DNA from: DASVBE01 sp963770375
Lineage (GTDB): Bacteria; Actinomycetota; Actinomycetes; Streptosporangiales; Streptosporangiaceae
Assembly: GCA_963770375.1 (NCBI GenBank)
Contig: CAVYPM010000006.1
Coordinates: forward strand, 186,001 to 250,000
DNA length: 64,000 nucleotides
Direction: 5' to 3'
Below, piece after piece: positions 25,095 through 33,134 of this stretch. A model generated the notes under the pieces. It saw only the letters and a list, made by a program, of their open reading frames with translations. It searched no databases and had not been told where the DNA came from. How positions within the stretch are numbered: position 1 is the stretch's first letter; the number at the start of each line of letters is the position of its first letter. The position numbers were made by a program, and so were the translations under genes.

Positions 25095-26579
25095 TTACCT
25101 TACTGGCGGAGCCAGCCCTGACCCCCTTTCGCGGGGCGTGCGCGGCGGTGGGCCGGCGGGCAGGTCAGGAACCCGGGCCGCGTAGCCGGTGGCGGCCTCG
25201 AACGCGTGCGCCAGCGCGAGCAGGTCCCAGTCGCCGCGGCGGCGGCCGACCAGCTGCAGGCCGACCGGGCGGCCGTCCCTGGTGAACCCGGCCGGGACGC
25301 TGATCGCGGGCAGCCCGGTGACCGAGATCAGGTACGCCGAGGCCATCCAGTCCAGGTAGGTCGTCATTTCCTGGCCGTTGATCTCGTGCACCCAGTCCAG
25401 CGTCACGTCGAACGGGGCGACCTGGCTGACCGGGCAGGCCAGCACGTCCGCGCCGGCCAGGAACTCGCTGACCCGCTCGGCCAGGGCCGCGCGCGCCAGG
25501 GTGGCCCGGCTCAGGTCCGCCAGGGTCAGCTCCAGGCCACGCTCGACGTCAAAGCCCATGTTGCGGCCGAGCTGGCCGGGTGACCCGCAGGCCAGTCCAG
25601 CGTAAAAAGTACTGGCCCTGTACCACCGGAAGGTGCGGAAGATCTGGTCGGCGTCCCTGAGGTCCGGCGCCGTGTCGGTGACCGAGCCGGTGAGCCCGGC
25701 CAGCACCGCGCGGGCCGGGCCGAGGACCTCGAGGACCTCGGGCTCGACCGGCAGGCCGAGGTCGGGGCTCCAGGCCACCCGCAGCCCGCGGAGGTCCGTG
25801 GTCAGCAGGCCGGGGACGCCGGACGGGTCGGCGATAGCCGGGGCGGGCTGATCGAGCGCCATGGGGATCCGCGGGTCCGGGCCGGACTGCACGGCCAGCA
25901 GCAGAGCTGTGTCGGCCACGGTCCTGGCCATCGGCCCGGCGGTGCTGAGCTGATCCTCGACGTCGGAGAGCGGCCAGGCGGGCACCCGGCCGGGGCTGGG
26001 GCGCAGGCCGACGACGTTGCAGAAGCCCGCCGGGTTGCGCAGCGATCCGCCCAGGTCGCTGCCGTCGGCCAGGCAGACCATCCGGGCCGCCAGCGCCGCG
26101 GCCGCGCCGCCGCTGCTGCCACCCGCGGTGCGGTCCAGCGCCCACGGGTTGCGGGTGGCGCCGAACACCGGGTTGACCGTGTGCGAGCCCGAGCCCCATT
26201 CGGGCACGTTCGTCTTGCCCAGGCTGATCGCCCCGGCCGCGGCCATCCGCTGGACGACCAGCGCGTCGCGGGCGGGGACGTTGTCCGCGAACAGCGGCGA
26301 GCCGAACGTGGTCCGCACCCCGGCGGTCTCGGCCAGGTCCTTGTGCGCCACCGGCAGGCCGTGCAGCAGCCCGGTCACCCGGCCGTGCGCCAGTTCCTCG
26401 TCGGCCGCCGCGGCCTGCTCCGTGGCCCGCTCGAAGGTGCGGGTGACCACGGCGTTGACCACCGCGTCGTGCCGCTCGATCCGGTCGATGTGCGCGGCGA
26501 TGACCTCGCGCGCGGACACCTCCCGGCGGCGCAGCATCCCGGCCAGCTCGATCGCGGTGTGCAGGCACAGGTCCGTCAC
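25095..26579 (-). CDS. Amidase (amidase signature family)
   Basis: A 494-aa serine amidase of the AS superfamily with the complete catalytic triad: K80 in VAHKD, cis-Ser S155 in GGSSGG and nucleophile S179 in GGSLRNP, with the spacing 75 and 24 expected for the family. It hydrolyses an amide to acid and ammonia or amine; the substrate cannot be read from the sequence, and GatA is unlikely because the GatB/GatC partners are absent. GTG 26579 has GGAGG 9 bases upstream. It diverges from an FAD oxidoreductase (98 bp apart), so the two may act on one nitrogen compound. The stop is 4 bp from the exchanger start. Confidence 0.92.
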   Translation of the reverse strand: MTDLCLHTAIELAGMLRRREVSAREVIAAHIDRIERHDAVVNAVVTRTFERATEQAAAADEELAHGRVTGLLHGLPVAHKDLAETAGVRTTFGSPLFADNVPARDALVVQRMAAAGAISLGKTNVPEWGSGSHTVNPVFGATRNPWALDRTAGGSSGGAAAALAARMVCLADGSDLGGSLRNPAGFCNVVGLRPSPGRVPAWPLSDVEDQLSTAGPMARTVADTALLLAVQSGPDPRIPMALDQPAPAIADPSGVPGLLTTDLRGLRVAWSPDLGLPVEPEVLEVLGPARAVLAGLTGSVTDTAPDLRDADQIFRTFRWYRASTFYAGLACGSPGQLGRNMGFDVERGLELTLADLSRATLARAALAERVSEFLAGADVLACPVSQVAPFDVTLDWVHEINGQEMTTYLDWMASAYLISVTGLPAISVPAGFTRDGRPVGLQLVGRRRGDWDLLALAHAFEAATGYAARVPDLPAGPPPRTPRERGSGLAPPVR

Positions 26580-26677
26580 TTAGGTTCCTCCTCTGGCCGG
26601 CCGGCCCCTGACCGGAGGATAACCAGCGGCGGTTGGTGATCTTCCGGCTGCGTGGCCTGCTGTTGCACACTGGCCAG

Positions 26678-27907
26678 ATGGATGCGGATGTCGTGGTCAT
26701 CGGGGCCGGCGCGCTCGGCCTGAGCACCGCGCTGCACTGCGCGCTGGCCGGGCGGTCGGTGATCGTGCTCGACCGGTACGAGGCCGGGTCGCAGGCGTCA
26801 GGGCGGGCTGCCGGGCTGTTCAAGTCGGTCCAGGCCGACGAGCTGCGCACCCGGCTGGCCCGGCGGAGCATCGAGCTGGCCCTGGGCTTCGCGGGCTGGG
26901 CCGGCGAGCCGCTCGAGGTCGAGCGGTCCGGCAGCTTCCTGCTGGCGCGGACCCCGGCGCACGCGGACTACCTGCGCCGGGAGCTGGCCCAGTCGGCCGG
27001 CTGGGGCGTGGACCTGCAGCCGGTGCGCCCGGCCCGGCTTGGGGAGCAGGTCAGCTACTGCACCCCGGCGGGCGAGGGATACGCGCTGTGGTGCCCGGAG
27101 GACGTGTACATCGAGGAGCCGATCAGCCTGATCCGGGCCTACACCGCGGCGTGCCTGCGGCACGGCGCGGAGGTTGCCGGGAACGAGCCCGTCGTGGGGA
27201 TCGAGGTAACCGGCGGCCAGGTCCGCGCGGTGCAGACGGAGCGGCGGCGGATCACCGCGGGGGCCGTGGTGGACGCGGCCGGGGCGTGGGTCGCGCAGGT
27301 GGCGTCGCTGGCCGGCGGGGTGGTCCCGGTCGCGCCGGTGCGGCACCAGCTGCTGATCACCGAACCTGATCCGGGTGTCAGGGCAGGCGATCCGATCGTG
27401 CGGGTGGTGGATGCCGCGGTGTACCTGCGGCCGGCCCGGGGCGGCCTGATGGCCGGCGGGTTCGAGACCGGCGCGCTGCCGGTGGACCCGCGGCAGCAGC
27501 CGGCTTCGTTCAGCACCGACGACGTGCCGCTGGACGCGGGTGTCCTGCGCCACCTGACCGGCCAGGTGGCGGCCGAGGTGCCGGTGGCCTCGGCCGGGCC
27601 GGTGGCGGTGCACCGCGGCGGGCTGTTCACGATGAGCCCGGACGGGCGGTTCGTGCTGGGCCCGGTTCCCGGGGTGGACGGGCTGTGGGTGAACAGCGGG
27701 TGCAACGGGTCCGGGTTCTCCTCGTCACCTGCGCTCGGCGAGGCGCTGGCCGCGTGGATCACCGGCGGGGAGGCGCCGCCGGGGGTGGCGGAGCTGGCGC
27801 CGTCGCGGTTCGGGCCGGTTTCCGCGGAAACGCTGGTGACCCAAGGTCTGTGGCAGTACGCGCACTACTACGATCCGGTGAGTACCGGGTCCGCGGCCAG
27901 CCGGTAG
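26678..27907 (+). CDS. FAD-dependent amino-acid/amine oxidoreductase (DAO family)
   Basis: A 409-aa flavoenzyme of the DAO/sarcosine-oxidase type. The FAD dinucleotide fold begins at VVVIGAGALGLSTAL with the acidic ribose-binding end VIVLDRY; the C terminus carries GLWVNSGCNGSGFSSSPALG, the usual flavin-contacting loop. It likely oxidises a secondary or D-amino acid, or a methylated amine. ATG 26678 is chosen as it sits 2 residues before the FAD strand; the frame open from 26633 adds unconserved residues. No ribosome-binding site is evident. Divergent from the amidase; the next gene follows after 49 bp. Confidence 0.88.
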   Translation: MDADVVVIGAGALGLSTALHCALAGRSVIVLDRYEAGSQASGRAAGLFKSVQADELRTRLARRSIELALGFAGWAGEPLEVERSGSFLLARTPAHADYLRRELAQSAGWGVDLQPVRPARLGEQVSYCTPAGEGYALWCPEDVYIEEPISLIRAYTAACLRHGAEVAGNEPVVGIEVTGGQVRAVQTERRRITAGAVVDAAGAWVAQVASLAGGVVPVAPVRHQLLITEPDPGVRAGDPIVRVVDAAVYLRPARGGLMAGGFETGALPVDPRQQPASFSTDDVPLDAGVLRHLTGQVAAEVPVASAGPVAVHRGGLFTMSPDGRFVLGPVPGVDGLWVNSGCNGSGFSSSPALGEALAAWITGGEAPPGVAELAPSRFGPVSAETLVTQGLWQYAHYYDPVSTGSAASR

Positions 27908-27956
27908 CGCGGCGGCCGGGCCGGTGCCCGGGCCCCGTGCACTCCTGGAGGATCAG

Positions 27957-28472
27957 GTGGCGTTTCAGTCCCGCGGCTTCGCGCTGGATCTCATGGCCCT
28001 GCCGACCCGGTCGGCCGAGCTGGGCGTGGTTTTCGCCCAGGGCGCGGGCAACAACGGCAGGCCGCTGCTCCTGCTGTTCCCCGAGCAGGGGCCGGGGCTG
28101 ATGCCGCACGTCAGGTACGCGGCGTACATGTCGCTGCGGCTGGGCGACGGCACCGAGGTCAGCGAGCTCGGGCAGCTCATCGTCACCGGCGACCGGGTGG
28201 TCGGCGTCTTCACCCGGGGGTCGGCGGGCGGGACCCGGCTGGACGACACGGCCGGGTCGGTGTACGCGTTCTCCTTTGACCGGGGCGACCTCGCCCCGGC
28301 CGAGCTGAAAACCAAGCGGAAGGGCGTGGTGACGCACGCGGCCCTGCGCTCCTCGGCCGGCCTGCAGCCCGCGTTCGAACTTCAGCTCAGCAACGTGGTG
28401 GGCAACCTGGCCGACAGCGGCCAGCTGCAGTTCGGCGCGTCGCTCGGCGAGCTGATGCAGTCGTTCCGCTGA
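27957..28472 (+). CDS. Conserved-looking protein of unknown function
   Basis: A 171-aa protein that I do not recognise. It looks like a beta-rich cytoplasmic domain: alternating strands (GVVFAQGAGNNGRPLLLLF, LGQLIVTGDRVVGVFTRG, GSVYAFSFDRGDLAP) and a short C-terminal helix (SLGELMQSF). The pattern resembles PH-like or GRAM-like domains, but that is only a guess. GTG 27957 is chosen because GGAGG lies 5 bases upstream; the GTG at 27924 has none. It follows the FAD oxidoreductase on the same strand and converges on the TetR gene, with 16 bp between stops. Confidence 0.65.
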   Translation: MAFQSRGFALDLMALPTRSAELGVVFAQGAGNNGRPLLLLFPEQGPGLMPHVRYAAYMSLRLGDGTEVSELGQLIVTGDRVVGVFTRGSAGGTRLDDTAGSVYAFSFDRGDLAPAELKTKRKGVVTHAALRSSAGLQPAFELQLSNVVGNLADSGQLQFGASLGELMQSFR

Positions 28473-28488
28473 CCGCGGCGGGCTGGCC

Positions 28489-29142
28489 TTACGCCTGGGG
28501 CACGGTGGCGTAGGCGGCCCGGACCATGTTCAGGTAGATCTCCTCGAGCAGCCGGGCGTGCGCGGCGGTGGGCCGGCGGCGCCACTGGGCCAGCAGCGGG
28601 TCGATGGCACCGAGCACGACCACGGTGGCGGAGGTCGCGGCGGCCCGGTCGAGCTGGCGTTCACCCGTGGCCCGGTCGGCGAAGGCGCGGACCGTGTCCC
28701 GGTCCCGGCCGCGCTGCTCCCGGCGCAGGTCCCGGGTCCAGGCCCCGGCCTGGCGCAGCGCGATGAACACCGGCCCGCGTTCCTTGGCCGCCCGCAGGGA
28801 GCCGCGGATCAGGATCCGGTACATATCCTCCAGCGAGGTGGCCGCGGCCACCTCGGCGGACAGCTCGTGATACAGGGTCACCGACTCGCGCCGGTAGACC
28901 GCGGCGAGCAGCTCGCCCCGGTTCGCGAAGTGCTTGTAGACCAGCGGCCGGCTGACGCCGGCGCCCTCGGCGACCGCCTCCATGGAGACCGCCTCGACGC
29001 CGTCCGCTCCGATCAGGGCCAGCGCCGCGTCCAGCAGCGCGTCCCGGCGCACCTCGCGGCTCAGCCGGGACGGCTCGGCGGCCCGCGACGGTGCTGCCTT
29101 TGATGGGGCGGCGGGCGGCCCAGCCGCTTTGGTCCCCCTCAT
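28489..29142 (-). CDS. TetR-family transcriptional regulator
   Basis: A 217-aa repressor. After a 30-residue basic, Ala/Pro-rich tail comes the TetR helix-turn-helix (RRDALLDAALALIGADGVEA, then VAEGAGVSRPLVYKHFANRG, about 32-80), followed by an all-helical ligand-binding domain with TYRILIRGSL-like and IDPLLAQWRR segments. It would dimerise and release DNA on binding a small hydrophobic ligand. No obvious palindrome is seen next to it. It is followed on the other strand by the unknown 171-aa gene and preceded by DUF1684 on the same strand, with 106 bp between. The target is not clear. Confidence 0.92.
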   Translation of the reverse strand: MRGTKAAGPPAAPSKAAPSRAAEPSRLSREVRRDALLDAALALIGADGVEAVSMEAVAEGAGVSRPLVYKHFANRGELLAAVYRRESVTLYHELSAEVAAATSLEDMYRILIRGSLRAAKERGPVFIALRQAGAWTRDLRREQRGRDRDTVRAFADRATGERQLDRAAATSATVVVLGAIDPLLAQWRRRPTAAHARLLEEIYLNMVRAAYATVPQA

Positions 29143-29248
29143 ACCGCCATCCTCGCACCCGGCGGCAAGAGCGCCGGCCGGTTCCTGATCGAAACCGAAT
29201 CCGGCTCAGCTCAGACAGCCGGGAGCGAGTCGCGGCTAACCGTAACCC

Positions 29249-30073
29249 TTAATGCGCGGCCCGCTCGTACGGCGTCTGCTCGCCTGCCTCGACCGCCACC
29301 GGAAGCCGGTTCCCCGCGGGCGGCAGCGGGCAGGTCGCGAAGTCCGTGTAGGCACAGGGCAGGTTGACCGCGCGGTTGAAGTCCAGCGTGACGGCCTGCT
29401 GCCCTCCCGCGACGCCGACGGTCAGTGACCGGCAGGCCGGGTAGGTGGTCCGGCCCGAGGTGGCGTCGGTGAACAGCACGCTGAGCTGGTCCGCGGCGCG
29501 GCCAGGGAACGCGGTGAGCGCCAGCGGCTGGCCGCCGGCCTCGAACTCGATCCGGCCGACCGCGTCGTACACGTGCTTGATCCGGTCCACCACCGCGCCG
29601 ACGGTGACCGGCTCCGGCGCGGCGAACGGGGTGTACTGGCCGTCCAGGACCCAGGCCGGGTCCGGCGCGTAGGCGGGCACGCCGTGGAAGGCGGCCCGCA
29701 GCGGGTGGTCCGGGTGCCGGGGCCGGACGATGTACTCGCCGCCGCGCCTGGCCACCTCGATCACCGCGTCACCCCAGACCGCGTTGATGCCGCCGCGCTC
29801 GGGGATGGGGGCGAACGCATACTCGCCGTGCACCGGGCGGCCGTCCACCACGAGGTCGCCGGGATCATCGCCGGACAGCACCACGGTGACCCCGTCCGGG
29901 CCGGCCGACCAGAGGCCGGGAGCGCGGTCGATCCGGTGGCGCTCCGGGCCGAGCCAGTGCAGCCCGGTGATCGTCAGCCAGCCGTTCGGGCTGGCCAGGT
30001 TCTCCTCGTGCAGGCGGTGCCAGTCCGCCCATTCCCGGGCGAACGTGTCCTTGTCGATAGCGCGGACAGTCAC
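29249..30073 (-). CDS. DUF1684 family protein
   Basis: A 274-aa cytoplasmic protein of the DUF1684 family. Signature elements: WADWHRLHEENLASPNGWLT and GLHWLGPERHRI near the start, and the C-terminal LDFNRAVNLPCAYTDFATCP with CPLPPAGNRLPVAVEAGE. The family is widespread in bacteria; structures show a beta-barrel fold, and no reaction has been assigned with certainty. GTG 30073 follows GAGAGG. It is upstream of, and on the same strand as, the TetR gene, so the order is DUF1684 then TetR; co-transcription is possible. Confidence 0.88.
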   Translation of the reverse strand: MTVRAIDKDTFAREWADWHRLHEENLASPNGWLTITGLHWLGPERHRIDRAPGLWSAGPDGVTVVLSGDDPGDLVVDGRPVHGEYAFAPIPERGGINAVWGDAVIEVARRGGEYIVRPRHPDHPLRAAFHGVPAYAPDPAWVLDGQYTPFAAPEPVTVGAVVDRIKHVYDAVGRIEFEAGGQPLALTAFPGRAADQLSVLFTDATSGRTTYPACRSLTVGVAGGQQAVTLDFNRAVNLPCAYTDFATCPLPPAGNRLPVAVEAGEQTPYERAAH

Positions 30074-30277
30074 GGCTGCGGCCTCTCGCTGAGCTGCGGT
30101 GTCGTCTGGTTACGACCGGTGCGGGCGGGAAATAGCCCTGCCTGCACAATCCGCGGCCCGGCGCCGGTTATTCCGGGCCGGCCAGCGCAGCGCCGGTTAA
30201 CGGAACCGGGGCGCGGCCCGCCGCGGTCACCGGTGCAGTGAGCAACCGGTATCCGTCCGGGAGCACGCAGCTATGCG

Positions 30278-30595
30278 TCAGTGCGCGGCCTGGTATTTCG
30301 CGATGATGTCGGAGCTGATCCGGCCCCGCTCGGAAACCGCGATGCCCTGGTCTCTGGCCCAGGCCCGGATTGCGGCCCGGTCCTGGCGCACCGCCGCAGT
30401 CCGCGGCGCCCGCCGCGATCCGCCGGCCTTTCGCGCTGCCTTGATGTAAGGCGCCAGGGATTCGGCCAGCTTTGCCTCGTTGGCGGGCGACAGGTCGATT
30501 TCATACGACGCACCCTGGAAGCTGAACAGCACCGCCTTGGCGCCCTCGGACCCGTCAAGGTCGTCGGTAACGATCACGTTCACAGTTTTGGCCAT
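30278..30595 (-). CDS. lsr2: Lsr2 nucleoid-associated protein, copy 2
   Basis: A 105-aa Lsr2 paralogue: N-terminal dimerisation part (MAKTVNVIVTDDLDGSEGAK, SYEIDLSPANEAKLAESL), a short basic linker (RKAGGSRRAPRTAAVRQD), and the DNA-binding domain with RGR (SERGRISSDI) and a final KYQAAH. It should bridge and silence AT-rich or foreign DNA. The linker is shorter and differs from copy 1, where DNA affinity and nucleation are tuned. No Shine-Dalgarno site; the promoter at 30602-30630 predicts a leaderless transcript as in copy 1. Confidence 0.95.
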   Translation of the reverse strand: MAKTVNVIVTDDLDGSEGAKAVLFSFQGASYEIDLSPANEAKLAESLAPYIKAARKAGGSRRAPRTAAVRQDRAAIRAWARDQGIAVSERGRISSDIIAKYQAAH

Positions 30596-30601
30596 GACAA
30601 G

Positions 30602-30630
30602 ATCGTCCTGTTCGTGACCACAGTTGTCAA
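30602..30630 (-). promoter_or_regulatory. Promoter of lsr2 copy 2, probably leaderless
   Basis: On the minus strand TTGACA (30630-30625) is followed by 17 bp and GACGAT (30607-30602); the ATG begins 6 bases later. This matches the lsr2 copy 1 promoter hexamer for hexamer. Confidence 0.7.
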
Positions 30631-30881
30631 AAGACGCGCCCGGGTCTTGTGAGACACCTGAGCCGATTAGCGCCTGCCGTGCCTGGGTGTCCGGCTTATT
30701 TCCCGCGCCGCCAGCGCTTTGGTGATCTGGCTTAGCCGGCGGAAAGCGCCGGCGGCCGGCCCCAGCCGGAAATCATCCCGGCCGGGGCCATGCCGCGGAA
30801 ATGGCGGTGCTCAGCGCAATGCGCAGGTGGCCGGCACCCGGCCGGGCCGTCAGACCGCCGGGTGCCCGCGGAAGGACCTGG

Positions 30882-32627
30882 TCATTGGAACACGCAGGGT
30901 TTTCCGTGGGAATCGGTGCCGGTGGAGACACTGATGTTCACCGCGGACCCGCGCATCACCGAGGAACCCGAGCCGGGGCTCTGGCTGACCACCGTCCCCT
31001 GCGGTTCGATACAGCGGGTATTCGAGCTCACGGTCCCGACCGTCAGCCCGGCGCCGCGGATCCGGCTCTCGGCCGTGCCCTCGTCCTCACCCCTCAGTGA
31101 CGGCACCCTGACCAGCAGGTTGCAGACCGTCAGCGTCACCTCCGAGCCGATGCTGACCACGCTCTGGGCGGGCGGGTCCGTGCTGAGCACCAGGCCCTGG
31201 CTAGCCGCCGTGCAGCCGGTGGAATTGAGCACGTTGTCGCCGCGCAGGGACGCGTTCTGCAGCACGCTCTGGGCGGTGGCGGTCGTGTCCCCGACCACGT
31301 TGGGCACCTGCACCTGGGGGGCCGGGCTGCACAGCCGGGCCAGGTCGGTCTGCCAGGCCCCGTTGGAGGCGAAGCTCTGGTTGGTGATGATCGCGCAGGT
31401 GCCGTCGGGCACGGCCGGGTCGACCGATACCGAGGCGAACTCACCGAACCGCAGGCCATCAGTATGGGTGACGCTGCCGGAGGTCAGCACGTCGTCGGCG
31501 CCCTGCAGGAAGGGCGGGCCGCCGCCGTTGTAGAAGAAGGTGGCGGCCGTGTCGGTGGCGGGCAGGTTGAACGCGGTATCGGTGAAGACCCAGTTGAGGA
31601 AGATGGTCTCGGTACCGTTCGGGTTCAGGCCGACCCCGATCGCCGGGTTGAAGTCGGCGCTGGTCGAGTCGTGCCGGACGGTGGCGAGCTGCATGCTGTT
31701 GCTGGACGGCGTGATGAAGCCGTACTGCACGATGGTGGGCGGGCCGTTGAAGAGGCCGACCACGTTGGCGAACCAGACCCGGCTCCCGTCCCACACCGGC
31801 GGCGACTGGATTCGCCCGTCCAGGGAGTCCAGGGTGTCGCTGGTGCCCGGCTGCGGGGCCCGGGCTGGCGTGCCGAACGGCGGGAGGAAGGCGGCCTGCT
31901 CGGTCACTGACGGGCTGGTGCCGCCGCTGCCGTCCATCCGCCACAGCGTGTAATTGCCGGGCCCGGCGGACACGAAGTAGCTGGACGCGGTGGTGAGAAG
32001 CGGGTTCCCGGCCACCACGGCCGGCGCGACGTTCACCCCGGAGCCCAGCACGAACACCGGGAAGGACGGCAGCGCCGAGTCGGCGTAGACGAGGCTCTTG
32101 GGGATGGCGAAGATGCTGAAGTCACTGGGCCCGCTGTCGCTGGGCGAGCCGCTGGAGATGCCGATCAGCAGCGCCCGGGCGTCCTGGCCGAGCGTCGGGT
32201 AGTCGATGATGGTGCCCGCGGGGAACGCGTCGCCCTGGAACGGGATCTGGTACGGGAACCAGGTCCCGCACGGGTCACTGGTTGCGGACACGGCCACGTA
32301 GAGGATGGGCTGCCCGGTCTGCGGGCTGTTGAGGTCGGCGATCAGGCTGAAGCGCCCGCTAGTGGGGTCGTACTGCACCCGCGGCTCGGACGGGAACGTG
32401 GCATCGGTGGCGTTCAGCAGGTGCTCGAGCGTGATCCCGCCGCACACCACGTTGCCCGAGTTGTCGTAGACCTGCAGGAAAGTGGTGGTGACCTGGAGGA
32501 TCTTCGAGCCGTTGGTGGCCACGGTCGGGTCGGCGGTCAGAGCCGAGGCCGGGATGCTGTTCTGGCTGATACCGGGCACGTTCATCGTGACGCTGGGGGC
32601 GGTCGGCAGCGCGGCGTGCGGGGTCAC
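30882..32627 (-). CDS. Secreted protein with two C-terminal PASTA domains
   Basis: A 581-residue open frame. The first 420 residues are Ser/Thr/Pro/Asn-rich and look like an extracellular beta-propeller-type or adhesin-like domain (SKILQVTTTFLQVYDNSGNV, PRVQYDPTSGRFSLIADLNS, LFNGPPTIVQYGF, GEFASVSVDPAVPDG). Two PASTA domains follow (VPNVVGDTTATAQSVLQNA and VPSLRGEDEGTAESRIRGAG), which bind peptidoglycan in Ser/Thr kinases and PBPs. There is no kinase here. GTG 32627 lacks a signal peptide and a well-spaced ribosome site; a signal peptide is found upstream in other frames (see 32628-32932), so the 5' end is probably frameshifted. Confidence 0.8.
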   Translation of the reverse strand: MTPHAALPTAPSVTMNVPGISQNSIPASALTADPTVATNGSKILQVTTTFLQVYDNSGNVVCGGITLEHLLNATDATFPSEPRVQYDPTSGRFSLIADLNSPQTGQPILYVAVSATSDPCGTWFPYQIPFQGDAFPAGTIIDYPTLGQDARALLIGISSGSPSDSGPSDFSIFAIPKSLVYADSALPSFPVFVLGSGVNVAPAVVAGNPLLTTASSYFVSAGPGNYTLWRMDGSGGTSPSVTEQAAFLPPFGTPARAPQPGTSDTLDSLDGRIQSPPVWDGSRVWFANVVGLFNGPPTIVQYGFITPSSNSMQLATVRHDSTSADFNPAIGVGLNPNGTETIFLNWVFTDTAFNLPATDTAATFFYNGGGPPFLQGADDVLTSGSVTHTDGLRFGEFASVSVDPAVPDGTCAIITNQSFASNGAWQTDLARLCSPAPQVQVPNVVGDTTATAQSVLQNASLRGDNVLNSTGCTAASQGLVLSTDPPAQSVVSIGSEVTLTVCNLLVRVPSLRGEDEGTAESRIRGAGLTVGTVSSNTRCIEPQGTVVSQSPGSGSSVMRGSAVNISVSTGTDSHGKPCVFQ

Positions 32628-32932
32628 TGCTCCCCGTGCCAGCCCGGCCGAGGGTCTGGTGGCGGGCCTGGCGGGCCAGCGCGCGAAGGCTGACTGGCCG
32701 GGGCCGGGCCGCTGACCCTGACCCGCCGGGACGGATCGTCTTAGGCAGTCCGGTTCTCGGCAGCGCGTGGATCACCTGGTGGCTGACGGACGGCCGCGGC
32801 TGGGAGTGCGGCGCGGGCCCGGTGCCCGCCGCGGCCCCGGCGGCGGGCCATGACGAGATCAGCAGGGCGGTCAGCAGGCCGGCTGGCGGTGGCGAAGCGG
32901 CCGGGTCCGGCCCGGCGGTGTGTCTTTCTCAC
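32628..32932 (-). other. Probable 5' end of the PASTA-protein gene in shifted frames
   Basis: GTG 32932 has GGAGG 6 bases upstream and begins MRKTHRRAGPGRFATA, a typical basic signal-peptide start. After about 32884 the +1 frame continues as AGLLTALLISSWPAAGAAAG, a hydrophobic core with an Ala-rich cleavage region, then a basic Pro-rich spacer. Near 32630 another one-base shift joins the PASTA frame. Joined, these give a normal secreted protein. Two inserted bases of the same sign explain all three segments. Confidence 0.6.
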
Positions 32933-33134
32933 GGATGCCCTCCGGCATGATCACAGGCCTGCCGGAGAACGCCGAAATGGCTAGCAAAACGAACGTCCCA
33001 GCAGGCCGGCGGATAAGGCTCGCTCCCCGGCCTGCGGGTGAGGTCGTAGTGACCGTAGCACGGACGGGACGTAGGCTGGCCCGGCCGTCTCACCTGCCGC
33101 GCGATGACGCACGGCCTGGCCCCGGGAGCGCCCG

